The notes beneath the pieces were generated by a model. That model ran no database searches and was not told the origin of the DNA. It saw only the letters and a list, made by a program, of their open reading frames with translations. Position numbers and translations under genes: made by a program. Positions 28,024 to 36,700 of a stretch of 64,000 bases of DNA are shown here, in pieces. Numbering within the stretch: position 1 is the stretch's first letter; every line of letters begins with the position of its first letter. This DNA comes from Mycobacterium sp. E1747 (lineage in GTDB: Bacteria > Actinomycetota > Actinomycetes > Mycobacteriales > Mycobacteriaceae): NCBI RefSeq assembly GCF_001667775.1, contig NZ_LZJI01000049.1, positions 49,021 through 113,020 on the forward strand, written 5' to 3'.

Positions 28024-28869
28024 GTGGAGCAGCCGACGGCCATTTCAGGTCATGCCGCGGGGGAGACGCGGGTCCAGAGCCTGCTCCGCTACCCGGTGAA
28101 GTCGATGCTCGGCGAGACCGTGCAGAGCATGTTCGTCGACGAGCATGGCGCCGAAGGGGACCGGCGGCTGGCACTGCTCGACGCCACCACCGGGCATGTG
28201 GCCAGCGCCAAGAACGCCCGACTGTGGCGCGCGCTGCTGACGTGCACCGCCAATCGCCACGCCGGCGGGGTGAACATCAAGTTGCCCGACGGGACGAGTG
28301 TGGCGGCCGACGACCCGGGGATCGATGAACGGCTTTCGCAGCTGTTGGGCCGATCCGTCCGACTGGTCACCCAGCGCCCCGAGGGCGCGACGTTGGTGCG
28401 CCCGGACCCCGAGCAGCTGCTGGCGCTGGGCCTGGACGCCGAGGTCGGCGGCCGCATCTTGGAGATCGCGCAGACGACGCCGGGCGACTCCTTCACCGAC
28501 GAAGCCCCTTTGCACGCGATCACGACGGCAACGCTGGAACATATCGGCGTCGAGGCCCTGCGGTACCGCCCGAACCTGGTGTTCGCGACGCCGCCGGGTT
28601 GCCCGCCCTATGTGGAGAACGACTGGGTCGGCGGGGAGATCACGGTCGGCGAGATGCGGCTGCGCGTCCTGACGGCAACGTCACGCTGCGTCGTACCGAC
28701 ACTCGAGCACGGCCCACTCCCACGTGCACCGCAGGCTCTCCGCACGCCCGCCGCCGAAAATCGCTGGGATACGGGCGGTCACGGCCCTCAGCCATGCGCA
28801 GGCGCATATCTCGCTGCGGTGACCGACGGCGTCATCCACGTCGGCGACCCCGTGACAATCGGCCGGTAA
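28024..28869 (+). CDS. MOSC-domain protein (mARC-like)
   Basis: A 281-residue protein with a MOSC N-terminal beta barrel (VQSLLRYPVKSMLGETVQ) and a C-terminal MOSC domain. Related eukaryotic mARC and bacterial YcbX use a molybdenum cofactor bound by a conserved cysteine to reduce N-hydroxylated compounds. Here the segment LTATSRCVVPTLEHG holds the matching cysteine. It lacks the ferredoxin domain of YcbX. The start is a GTG with only a weak GGACAG site. Cytoplasmic by prediction. Confidence 0.85.
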   Translation: MEQPTAISGHAAGETRVQSLLRYPVKSMLGETVQSMFVDEHGAEGDRRLALLDATTGHVASAKNARLWRALLTCTANRHAGGVNIKLPDGTSVAADDPGIDERLSQLLGRSVRLVTQRPEGATLVRPDPEQLLALGLDAEVGGRILEIAQTTPGDSFTDEAPLHAITTATLEHIGVEALRYRPNLVFATPPGCPPYVENDWVGGEITVGEMRLRVLTATSRCVVPTLEHGPLPRAPQALRTPAAENRWDTGGHGPQPCAGAYLAAVTDGVIHVGDPVTIGR

Positions 28870-28874
28870 GCCGT

Positions 28875-29096
28875 TCAGTCGGCGACCGCGGCGAAGTCCA
28901 TCCAGAGATGGCGTGGCCCGCGGAAGACCTGATTGTGCCGGTACGGCGGCGGGTCGACCACAAGCTTCGGAGAGTCGATGCGCCGCACGAAGAACTCCAG
29001 CGCCAGGTTCACCTCCAGCTGGGCCAGCGGAGGGCAGGCTACTTCGCCGTGGACGTCCGCCACGGGGTTGACGAAAGATTCGCCCGCGGGGGTGCG
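28875..29096 (-). pseudogene. Possible cytochrome P450 C-terminal remnant
   Basis: The minus-strand frame after the stop at 29097 continues without interruption as ESFVNPVADVHGEVACPPLA, then QLEVNLALEFFVRRI and finally YRHNQVFRGPRHLWMDF before TGA at 28875. The pattern C-x3-LAxLEVNxALE...RR...RGPxHLxxxF matches the last helix and strand of actinobacterial P450 proteins, with a cysteine roughly where the heme ligand stands, but the F-x2-G-x-H/R-x-C-x-G consensus is lost. No start or upstream domains remain. A 62-residue product from a GTG at 29063 cannot be excluded. Confidence 0.4.
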
Positions 29097-29348
29097 TCAG
29101 GCACCCAGGTTGCGGAGCGCCGTGTCGAGCTCCTCGGCCTGCTCGGCCAGCTCACGCTCGGACAGCTGCGCGCCCCCGGTGCGCTCCAGCAACTCCCGGC
29201 GCGTCGCGATCTGCAGGGCGCCACGGTAATCGGGTGATTCCAACTCCGCGACCGACGCGACGTCGATGCGGCCCTCGATGGCGACCAGCACGGCGTCCTC
29301 GTCCTGGCGATCCAGCAGCCGCCGGACATCCTCAGCGCTGATGCTCAT
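29097..29348 (-). CDS. Small acidic helical protein, unknown
   Basis: An 83-residue, acidic, probably all-helical protein (MSISAEDVRRLLDRQDEDAV; later ERELAEQAEELDTALRNLG). No export signal. I do not recognise it. Its ATG lies two bases after the stop of the membrane-anchored gene upstream (29350), so translation is coupled and the two products may act together. Confidence 0.65.
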   Translation of the reverse strand: MSISAEDVRRLLDRQDEDAVLVAIEGRIDVASVAELESPDYRGALQIATRRELLERTGGAQLSERELAEQAEELDTALRNLGA

Positions 29349-29349
29349 G

Positions 29350-29604
29350 TCAAGACACCCCGACCAGTTTCATCACGAGCAGCACCGCAACCGCCAGGAA
29401 CACCACGGCGAAGACGCAGACGCCAATCACCGTGAGTAGGGAGCTGGGGGTGAACCGCCGGGTCGCCGGGGGTCGATGAACGCCGACGCCCGCGGTCTGC
29501 GGGGCAGCAGGCGGAGTGGCCCCCGGGGGGACGCCCCCTCCCGGCTCCAGGCCGGGCGTTTGTACCGGGTCGGGGTTGGGGGGCTGCGTGGTCATTGCCG
29601 ACAC
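29350..29604 (-). CDS. Proline-rich single-pass membrane protein
   Basis: About 84 residues. The first 50 are rich in Pro, Gly and Thr (QPPNPDPVQTPG), the last 30 form one membrane span (LLTVIGVCVFAVVFLAVAVL) with a short tail, so the protein would be anchored by its C-terminus. The start is GTG at 29604 (AAAGGA only a few bases away) or ATG at 29595. It forms a coupled pair with the 83-residue gene. No known function. Confidence 0.6.
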   Translation of the reverse strand: MSAMTTQPPNPDPVQTPGLEPGGGVPPGATPPAAPQTAGVGVHRPPATRRFTPSSLLTVIGVCVFAVVFLAVAVLLVMKLVGVS

Positions 29605-29635
29605 CTGTCCTTTTCATGGCTCGGCCTCGGCGATG

Positions 29636-29800
29636 TCACCGAACGCCACCGCCATCTACTCGGGGTCGCGACAGGCTGTTCGGCCCGCTCGACGGGGCAC
29701 GCGATCGTGACCGTCTGCCCGGTGCGTGGCGGGGCCACGCGGCGGCGACGGTCTTGACCGCTCCCAACTCCTGTTGCTTGGCGAAATCCAGATCGCTCAC
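29636..29800 (-). CDS. Possible 54-residue protein at head of small operon
   Basis: From a GTG at 29800 the frame reads VSDLDFAKQQELGAVKTVAA and then a basic, Pro/Ser/Arg-rich tail to a stop at 29636. A very good ribosome site, GAAGGGAG, is five bases before the GTG, which is the main support. The second half looks like out-of-frame GC-rich sequence, so a frameshift near residue 23 is possible. The next gene starts about 32 bases later on the same strand. Family not recognised. Confidence 0.35.
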   Translation of the reverse strand: MSDLDFAKQQELGAVKTVAAAWPRHAPGRRSRSRAPSSGPNSLSRPRVDGGGVR

Positions 29801-29926
29801 GCCGCTCCCTTCGTTGGGGTGTTGCATTCCCGTCCAGAGCGGGCCCAAACGAGTCGCTGCGTTTACTCCACCGATGGGCGACCGCCGCGATCGAGGTGGG
29901 TGTGAGCGGTGTGGAGGACCGGCGGT

Positions 29927-30181
29927 CTAGGTTTCGGTGCGCGGGGTGGGACTCTGCGCAGATTCCCATTTCGACTCGAGCGACCTGGTCACAGGGGTGC
30001 CGGCGGCCAGATCGAGCTGGAAGGTTTCGCCGTCCTCGGCCTCGAACGTGACGACGTAACCACTTTCGGTGGCATCTTTGAACACCACTTTGTAGGGCTG
30101 TTCACCAAAGCCGCGGTCGACGGCGATGATGTCGCCGGGGGAGACGTCGTCGATGGGGTCGTTACCGGAGACTTTGGACAT
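29927..30181 (-). CDS. Small conserved protein, SH3-like (unknown)
   Basis: An 84-residue acidic protein. The ATG at 30181 gives MSKVSGNDPIDDVSPGDIIA, then beta-strand-like segments (YKVVFKDATESGYVVTFEAE, DGETFQLDLA) that suggest a small all-beta fold. No catalytic residues or signals. I do not recognise the family. The longer frame to 30316 has no support. It is divergent from the CsbD gene, with about 220 bases between. Confidence 0.65.
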   Translation of the reverse strand: MSKVSGNDPIDDVSPGDIIAVDRGFGEQPYKVVFKDATESGYVVTFEAEDGETFQLDLAAGTPVTRSLESKWESAQSPTPRTET

Positions 30182-30400
30182 GCCATCGACGGTAGCCGAT
30201 CGGAAAATTCGCAGCGCAGCGCGATACCCGCCCGGCGCTCGACTTCGGTTGAAACGCTGGCCAATTCGTTCACCTGAGGGCGACAATCCGGATCGCCGGG
30301 CGGTGACCCAGGTCACACGCTGGTTTCATCGGCGCTATGGCTGGAACCACTGGGCGTGACACGAACGAACGCACTTGGCTACGCCGCAAGGAGACTGTCG

Positions 30401-30958
30401 ATGAGCGAGCACAACAAAGCCGACGAAGCGCGCAGGGGCCTGATCGATTCGATCAAGGGCAAAGCCAAAGAGGTCGTCGGCGCTGTGACCGGCAACGACT
30501 CGCTGACTGCCGAGGGGCAGCTTGAGCAGACTCAGGCGCACGAACGCAAGGAAGCCAACGCGACGGAGGCCGTCGCCGAGGCGCAGGCCCAGCAGGCGCG
30601 GGAAGCGGCGGTCGAAGCCAAGGCGGAAGGCGCCCAACAGCGGGTCGCCGCGAACGCCCGAGCCGTCGCGGCCGAGGAGTCGATCGAGGCCCAAGAGGCG
30701 GCTCAGAAGCGCGCGGCGGAGGAGGCCGCGCGCCAGCGGGCAACCACCGAGATCACCCAAGCCGAACTGAGCGCACAGCGCGAAGCGCAACGAGCGAAGG
30801 CCGAGGAACGCGCGGAGATCCGTGAAGCGTCCGAGGAAGTTGTCGACGCCGTCGCCGAGCACCAGACGTCGGTGCAGGTGGCCCGCACCGAAGAGTCGGA
30901 GGCCAACCGTTTGCGGCGCCACGCCCGGGACGTGTCCGATGAGGCCGACCTGCCCTGA
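30401..30958 (+). CDS. CsbD-like stress protein with long coiled coil
   Basis: A 185-residue protein. The first 50 residues form a CsbD-like domain (LIDSIKGKAKEVVGAVTGND, then LTAEGQLEQ), a general-stress marker. The rest, about 130 residues, is an Ala/Glu/Arg-rich coiled coil, which is unusual for CsbD proteins of about 60-70 residues. The ATG at 30401 follows AAGGAG. The next gene, also coiled-coil, starts 26 bases later, so they form an operon and their products may bind each other. Confidence 0.85.
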   Translation: MSEHNKADEARRGLIDSIKGKAKEVVGAVTGNDSLTAEGQLEQTQAHERKEANATEAVAEAQAQQAREAAVEAKAEGAQQRVAANARAVAAEESIEAQEAAQKRAAEEAARQRATTEITQAELSAQREAQRAKAEERAEIREASEEVVDAVAEHQTSVQVARTEESEANRLRRHARDVSDEADLP

Positions 30959-30984
30959 CGGCGGCCTAAACCCAGGAGAAGTTG

Positions 30985-31659
30985 ATGAAGATATCCGAAG
31001 TTCCGTTGGCAGTTCTACGGTTTCACTACCAACTGGCCCGTTTCCCGTTGCAGGTGATCGAGGACCGGGTCGTCACGCGGATCCCGTCCGACGCGCCCGC
31101 GCGCCTGTTGTTCGAGCGCTCCCTGGGCATGCTCGACGCCACCGTCGGCAATGCGCTCGCTGACCCGAACCTGGTCGAGCGCGGGACGGCGCTCGTCGAA
31201 CGCAGCGACACCCTGGGCCGCGCCGCACAGTTGGACGCCAAGGCGGCGGCCAGGAAGGAACAGGCCGACGCGAAGCTCCAGGGCGCCCGCGACGAGGCGA
31301 TCGCCGAGCGCCAAGAAGCGCAGGCGGCCACCCAGCAGGAGATCAAAGAGGCGCGCGAGACGGCCGAACAACGCAAACGCGCGGCAACGCGGTCGGCTCA
31401 GCGGGAGAGCGCGGCGGCGAAACGTCGCGCCGACGAGGCGGCTGACCGGCAGAAGCGGACGGTCGAGTCGGCCAAGCGCCAGGTGGAGACCGGGACGCAG
31501 GCCACCGAGAAGGCCGTGTCTAAGGCCGCGGCAGCGGAAATCGACGAGGCCGAGGACAAGCTGGGTGACGCCGCCGCCAAGCGCGCCGAGGCGGACCGTG
31601 TCGCCCAGCCGGCGGACGCCGAGAAGCTGAAGCGCCAAGAGGAACGGGCGAAAGACTGA
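30985..31659 (+). CDS. Coiled-coil protein paired with CsbD gene
   Basis: A 224-residue soluble protein. About 80 residues form a head (MKISEVPLAVLRFHYQLARF, FPLQVIEDRVVTRI), followed by 130 residues of highly charged coiled coil. Such proteins are sometimes mislabelled as IF-2-related because of the Ala/Glu/Arg repeats; nothing here looks like a GTPase. An AGGAGAAG ribosome site precedes the ATG. Operon partner of the CsbD-like gene, so stress-related by context. Confidence 0.7.
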   Translation: MKISEVPLAVLRFHYQLARFPLQVIEDRVVTRIPSDAPARLLFERSLGMLDATVGNALADPNLVERGTALVERSDTLGRAAQLDAKAAARKEQADAKLQGARDEAIAERQEAQAATQQEIKEARETAEQRKRAATRSAQRESAAAKRRADEAADRQKRTVESAKRQVETGTQATEKAVSKAAAAEIDEAEDKLGDAAAKRAEADRVAQPADAEKLKRQEERAKD

Positions 31660-31668
31660 CAGCGGCGC

Positions 31669-32334
31669 TCAGGCGCGCGACGGAGTGCCCTGATTGATCT
31701 TGTCAGCGGCGAACGTCGCGGCTTGGGTGGTCATCCCGGCGGCGATGTAGGAGACGTGCGCCATGATGTTGCCGCCGGCAGAACAGATCGGATCGTCGGG
31801 GGCACACAGGCTGATGGTCTTGGCTCCATACGCGGGATTGATCGTCGGAAGCGGCTGACCGCCCCACAGCATGGACGAGAACCCGCTGCTGGGCTCCCCG
31901 AACAGCGCGACGGCGGCGACGTGATCGGCGACGGAGGGCGGCATGGCGTTGGTGGCCAGATCGATCACCGTCGAGCCCTGGGAGTATCCGCCGAGCACGA
32001 TCCTCGAGTTCGGGCAGCTGGCGACCGTGTCCTGGATGTGTGTGCTCGCGTCGGTGGACCCGGCGTTCGCGCTGTTGTGGTAGTCGTCGTTGGCCGGGTA
32101 GTTGACCGCGTAGACGTCGACGGACTTTCCGCCGAGTTGCGAGGTCAGCGAGTCCACGAACGCCTGGCCGATGTTGCCCAGACCCGGCTCCTGATGGGTG
32201 CCGCGGGCGAAGACCACCGAGACGTCGGAGCAAGCGTCGGCGACCGCGGTGGGGACGGCGACCGGGATGCTCAGCGCTGCCCAGGTCGTCGCCACCGAAA
32301 CACCAACAATGCGAACAAGTCTGCGTGCACTCAT
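31669..32334 (-). CDS. Cutinase-family secreted hydrolase
   Basis: A 221-residue Culp-type hydrolase with a signal peptide of about 32 residues ending in AVA-DAC. The nucleophile motif is the standard GGYSQGS, the aspartate is in CAPDDPICSAGG and the histidine in IMAHVSYIAAG. Conserved cysteines flank the domain. It is similar in layout to the cutinase at 9294-9965 but not a recent copy. It converges with the coiled-coil gene. Substrate probably a lipid ester at the cell surface. Confidence 0.95.
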   Translation of the reverse strand: MSARRLVRIVGVSVATTWAALSIPVAVPTAVADACSDVSVVFARGTHQEPGLGNIGQAFVDSLTSQLGGKSVDVYAVNYPANDDYHNSANAGSTDASTHIQDTVASCPNSRIVLGGYSQGSTVIDLATNAMPPSVADHVAAVALFGEPSSGFSSMLWGGQPLPTINPAYGAKTISLCAPDDPICSAGGNIMAHVSYIAAGMTTQAATFAADKINQGTPSRA

Positions 32335-32375
32335 GGCGAAATCCTGTCACACCGCGGGTCACCGCGGTTCCGGCG

Positions 32376-32395
32376 GTTGGCGCGGCGGCGCCAAC
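32376..32395. terminator. Eight-base hairpin after the enoyl-CoA hydratase gene
   Basis: GTTGGCGC (32376-32383) and GCGCCAAC (32388-32395) are perfect arms around a four-base loop. It lies downstream of the minus-strand hydratase gene and upstream of the cutinase start. No T-run follows. Confidence 0.5.
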
Positions 32396-32512
32396 GCGGC
32401 GCGGGCACGCCTAATCATCTTGCGCCACAGAGGTTGTCCTCCGGTGGCAGCCGGATACGAACGGGGCCGGTCCACTCGTCGGCAGGATCGATGACGTTGC
32501 CTGCCGCGCGTT

Positions 32513-33286
32513 CTAACGGCCGCGCCACTGAGGCTTGCGCTTCTCGGCCCACGCCCGTAGCCCTTCGCCGACGTCCTCGGTCGCCCCGGCGACCTTACGC
32601 ATGGTCTCGCCGAAGCGCACCGCCTCGATCCAGCCCATATCCGCCGTTCGCCACGCCACCTCCTTGGTCGCCCGTTGCGCCAGGGGAGCGGCCTCGGTGA
32701 GCGTCCGCGCCCATGCCCGGGCCTCGGCTTGCAGGTCGTCGGGGTCTACGAGCTTCCAAACCAGACCGACCTCCTTGGCCCGCGCCGCGCTCATCGGCTT
32801 GCCGGTCAGCAGGAGTTCCATGGCATTGGCCCAGCCGATCCGCTGGGGCAGCCGGATGGCCCCGACGATGGTCGGGACGCCGATCGACACCTCCGGAAAG
32901 CAGAAGCTGGCTTCGGTGCTGGCGATGATGAAGTCGCAGAACAGCACCCCGGTCACGCCGTAGCCGATGCACGGTCCGTGCACCGCGGCGATGGTCGGCT
33001 TGAACAGCTCCATCCCGGATTCGAAGGAGTTGATGGTCGGCTTCTCCCAGAAGGTGCCGCCGAAGGTACCGACCGAACCTTCGCCGTCCTTGAGGTCGCC
33101 GCCCGCGCAGTACACGTCGCCGTTGGCGGTCAGGATCGCGACCCACGCGTCGAGGTCGTCGCGGAACCGCTCCCACGCCGCGTTCAAGTCCTGGCGGAGG
33201 GCGCCGTTGATGGCGTTGCGAGCCTCGGGTCGGTTCAGGGTGATGGTGGCGATGTGGTCGGCCAGCTCATAGGTGACGAGGCTCAT
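32513..33286 (-). CDS. Enoyl-CoA hydratase/isomerase family protein
   Basis: A 257-residue crotonase-fold enzyme. The N-terminal ITLNRPEARNAINGALRQDL and the oxyanion-hole strand VYCAGGDLKDGEG are family signatures, as is AAVHGPCIGYGVTGVLFCDF. The usual catalytic glutamates (E144/E164 of rat hydratase) are not both obvious: the second region reads PEVSIGVPTIVGA, with one glutamate. It may be a hydratase, isomerase or hydrolase of fatty-acyl or steroid-derived CoA esters. ATG start at 33286. It stands alone. Confidence 0.88.
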   Translation of the reverse strand: MSLVTYELADHIATITLNRPEARNAINGALRQDLNAAWERFRDDLDAWVAILTANGDVYCAGGDLKDGEGSVGTFGGTFWEKPTINSFESGMELFKPTIAAVHGPCIGYGVTGVLFCDFIIASTEASFCFPEVSIGVPTIVGAIRLPQRIGWANAMELLLTGKPMSAARAKEVGLVWKLVDPDDLQAEARAWARTLTEAAPLAQRATKEVAWRTADMGWIEAVRFGETMRKVAGATEDVGEGLRAWAEKRKPQWRGR

Positions 33287-33707
33287 GGGTTCAGCCTAGG
33301 GCGCCGGGTGTGGGCCTCAGGCATGAAAACCAGCTCGTATTCGCCCATCGTGCCGGCGCTCGAGGAACTTGACACCGATTGGGGCATAGCGATGGCCGGG
33401 ACGCCGGGAGCTTCCAGCCGGCCGGCGAACCAGGGCGGCGTCACGGCGAAACCGGTTGTGGCGGAGGGCCAATCATGCTTGCCGCGCAGTTCGACGATGG
33501 TGCACTCGAGGCTGTGGGCGGCGTCGAGACCGCACAGCGACTCCGCGGCGGACTGACCGCCCGCGAACGCTCACCGCGGGTTGCCCCCTTGGCCCCCGTC
33601 TGGTGGCCGAGAACAGGGCGCAGGCGGCGGGGACGACGTCCTCGTGTGGGTGAATCCCGCGTGGCCTTGCCCGGCCGCCGGCGGGCCACGCGCCTACCCT
33701 GGCCAAA
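33287..33707. other. Gene-free region before hrpA
   Basis: 421 bases in which I find no supported gene. Open frames here are arginine- and proline-rich with no ribosome sites or family motifs. Its right end holds the -10 box for the helicase gene. Confidence 0.5.
33695..33700 (+). promoter_or_regulatory. -10 box TACCCT (leaderless hrpA)
   Basis: TACCCT ends seven bases before the GTG at 33708, with no ribosome site. The spacing places the transcript start at the initiation codon. Confidence 0.45.
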
Positions 33708-36700
33708 GTGGCCGAATTGTCCGTCGCGGAACTGCGCGCCCGCCTCGACGGTTTGACCACCCGCGACGCCGCACGCCTGGGCAGGCGCCTGAGAAATCTG
33801 CGCGGCGCGAAACACGGCACACTGCGGCAGCTCGCCGATCAGATCGCGCAGGCCGAGGCGCTCGTCGTCACCCGGCGGGCCGCGGTGCCGGCGATCGCCT
33901 ATCCCGACCTGCCGGTCGGCGAGCGGCGGCATGAGATCGCCGACGCGGTGCGCGCCAACCAAGTCGTCGTCGTCGCCGGCGAGACCGGTTCGGGCAAGAC
34001 CACCCAACTGCCCAAAATCTGTTTGGAGGCAGGCAGGGGAATCCGCGGAACCATCGGGCACACCCAGCCCCGGCGGCTGGCCGCGCGCACCGTCGCGCAG
34101 CGCATCGCCGACGAACTGGGCAGTCCCCTCGGTGAGACCGTCGGCTACACCGTGCGGTTCACCGACCAGGTCAGCGACCGCACCCTGATCAAGTTGATGA
34201 CCGACGGCATCTTGCTCGCCGAGATTCAGCGCGACCGTCGGCTGCTGCGCTACGACACGCTGATCCTCGACGAGGCCCACGAGCGCAGCCTGAACATCGA
34301 CTTCCTGCTCGGTTACCTGCACGAACTGCTGCCGCGCCGCCCCGACCTGAAGGTGATCATCACGTCGGCGACTATCGAGCCGCAGCGGTTCGCGGACCAC
34401 TTCGGCGGCGCGCCGATCGTCGAGGTTTCCGAGCGGACGTACCCGGTGGAGATTCGCTACCGGCCGTTGGAAGTTCCGGTGTCGAGCGGTCCGGACGACG
34501 ACCCGGACGACCCCGACCACGAGATCGTGCGCACCGAAACCCGTGACGAGGTCGAGGCGATCGTCGATGCGGTCGGGGAACTGGAAGCCGAGCCCGCCGG
34601 GGACGTCCTGGTATTCCTCTCGGGTGAACGCGAAATCCGGGACACGGCTGAAGCTTTGGGCGGACTGAAGAATACCCAGGTGCTTCCCCTCTACGCGCGG
34701 CTGCCGACCGCCGAGCAGCAGAAGGTCTTCGCGCCGCACACCGGGCGCCGGGTCGTGCTGGCGACCAACGTGGCCGAGACGTCGCTGACCGTGCCTGGCA
34801 TCCGCTACGTCGTCGACCCCGGCAACGCCCGCATCTCGCGCTACAGCCGCCGCCTGAAGGTGCAGCGGCTGCCGATCGAACCCATCTCGCAGGCGTCCGC
34901 CGCGCAACGCGCCGGCCGCTGCGGCCGCGTCGCGGCCGGCGTGTGCATCCGCCTGTACTCCGAGGAGGACTTCGCGGCCCGTCCGCGGTACACCGAGCCC
35001 GAGATCCTGCGGACCAATCTCGCCGCAGTGCTGTTGCAGATGGCGGCGCTGCGGCTCGGTGAGGTGGAGAACTTTCCGTTCCTCGACCCGCCGGACCGGC
35101 GCAGCATCCGTGACGGGGTCCAGCTGCTGCAGGAGTTGGGGGCCTTCGACGCCGACGGTGCCATCACCGACCTGGGCCGTCGGCTGGCGCGGCTGCCCGT
35201 CGACCCCCGCCTGGGCCGGATGATCCTGGCAGCCGAGACCGAGGGGTGCGTGCGTGAGGTGCTGGTGCTGGCCGCCGCGCTGACCATTCCCGACCCGCGG
35301 GAACGTCCCACCGACCGCGAGGAGGCCGCGCGCGCAAAGCATGCCCGCTTCGCCGATGATTACTCCGACTTCCTGTCCTACCTCAACCTCTGGCGCTACC
35401 TGCGGGAACGCCGAAACACACTGACCGGCAATGCTTTTCGGCGGATGTGTCGCGAAGAATTCCTGCACTACCTGCGCATCCGCGAGTGGCAGGACCTGGT
35501 GGGGCAACTGCGCAGCATCGCCCGTGACCTGGGCATCGTCGAAGACGCCGAATCCGCCGAACCGGCCGATCCGGCGCGGGTGCACGCGGCGGTGTTGGCC
35601 GGCTTGCTGTCGCATGTGGGCATGCGCCGGGAGGACGGGCGTGAATATGTGGGCGCGCGCAACTCGCGGTTCGTCCTCGCGCCGGGCTCGGCGCTCGCCA
35701 AACGGCCGCCGCGCTGGGTGGTGGTGGCGGAGCTGGTAGAAACCAGCCGCCTCTACGGGCGCACCGCCGCGCGGATTCAGCCCGAGGTGGTCGAGCGGGT
35801 CGCGGGCGAGCTGGTGCAGCGCAGCCACAGTGAGCCGCATTGGGACTCCAAGCGGGGCGAGGTGATGGCCTACGAACGGGTGACGCTGTATGGCCTGCCC
35901 CTGGCCGCCCGCCGCCGCGTGGGGTACGCGCGGGTGGAGCCGGCGGTGGCGCGGGAACTGTTCATCCGGCACGCGCTGGTGGAGGGGGACTGGCAGACCC
36001 GCCATCATTTTTTCCGCGACAACGCGCGGCTGCGCGCGGAGCTCGAGGAGCTCGAGGAACGGGCCCGCCGCCGCGACCTGCTCGTCGGTGACGACGAGGT
36101 CTACGCGTTCTACGACGCGCGCGTGCCCGCCGAGGTCGTCTCGGCACGCCACTTCGACGCGTGGTGGCGCAAGCAGCGCCACAAGACGCCCGAACTGCTC
36201 ACCTTCACTCGTGACGACCTATTGCGCACCGGCGACTCGGCTGACGCCGAGCCGCCGGATGCCTGGCGTTCGGGTGATGTCGCGCTGCCCCTGACCTACC
36301 GGTTCGAGCCGGGCGCCGCCGACGACGGAGTCACGGTGCACGTGCCGATCGACGTGCTCGCGCGGTTGGGCGGTGATGAGTTCGCGTGGCAGGTGCCGGC
36401 GCTGCGTGAGGAGCTGGTGACCGCGCTCATCCGATCGCTGCCAAAGGACTTGCGCCGCAACTTCGTTCCCGCCCCCGACACCGCGCGTGCCGTGCTGGCT
36501 GGGATCGACCCGGCGGGGGAGCCGCTGCTGGCGGCGGTGCAGCGCGAATTGCGCCGTCGCACCGGCGTTTTGGTCCCCGTCGAGGCCTTCGACCTCGATA
36601 AGATTCCGGCGCACCTGCGGGTGACTTTCGCCGTCGAGTCCGGCGACGGCACCGAGGTCGCCCGCGGCAAGGACTTGGCGGCGTTGCAACAACGGCTGGC

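Noticed and set aside
30320..30400. A GGTTT element upstream of the CsbD-like gene as a SigF promoter
   Set aside because: SigF sites need GGGTA about 16 bases later, and this is not present at the right distance.
33441..36182. A very long minus-strand open frame (over 900 codons) opposite hrpA
   Set aside because: Antisense to the helicase gene, whose motifs are all intact. High GC at third positions removes stops on the other strand; the translation is histidine-, arginine- and glutamine-rich with no family motif.
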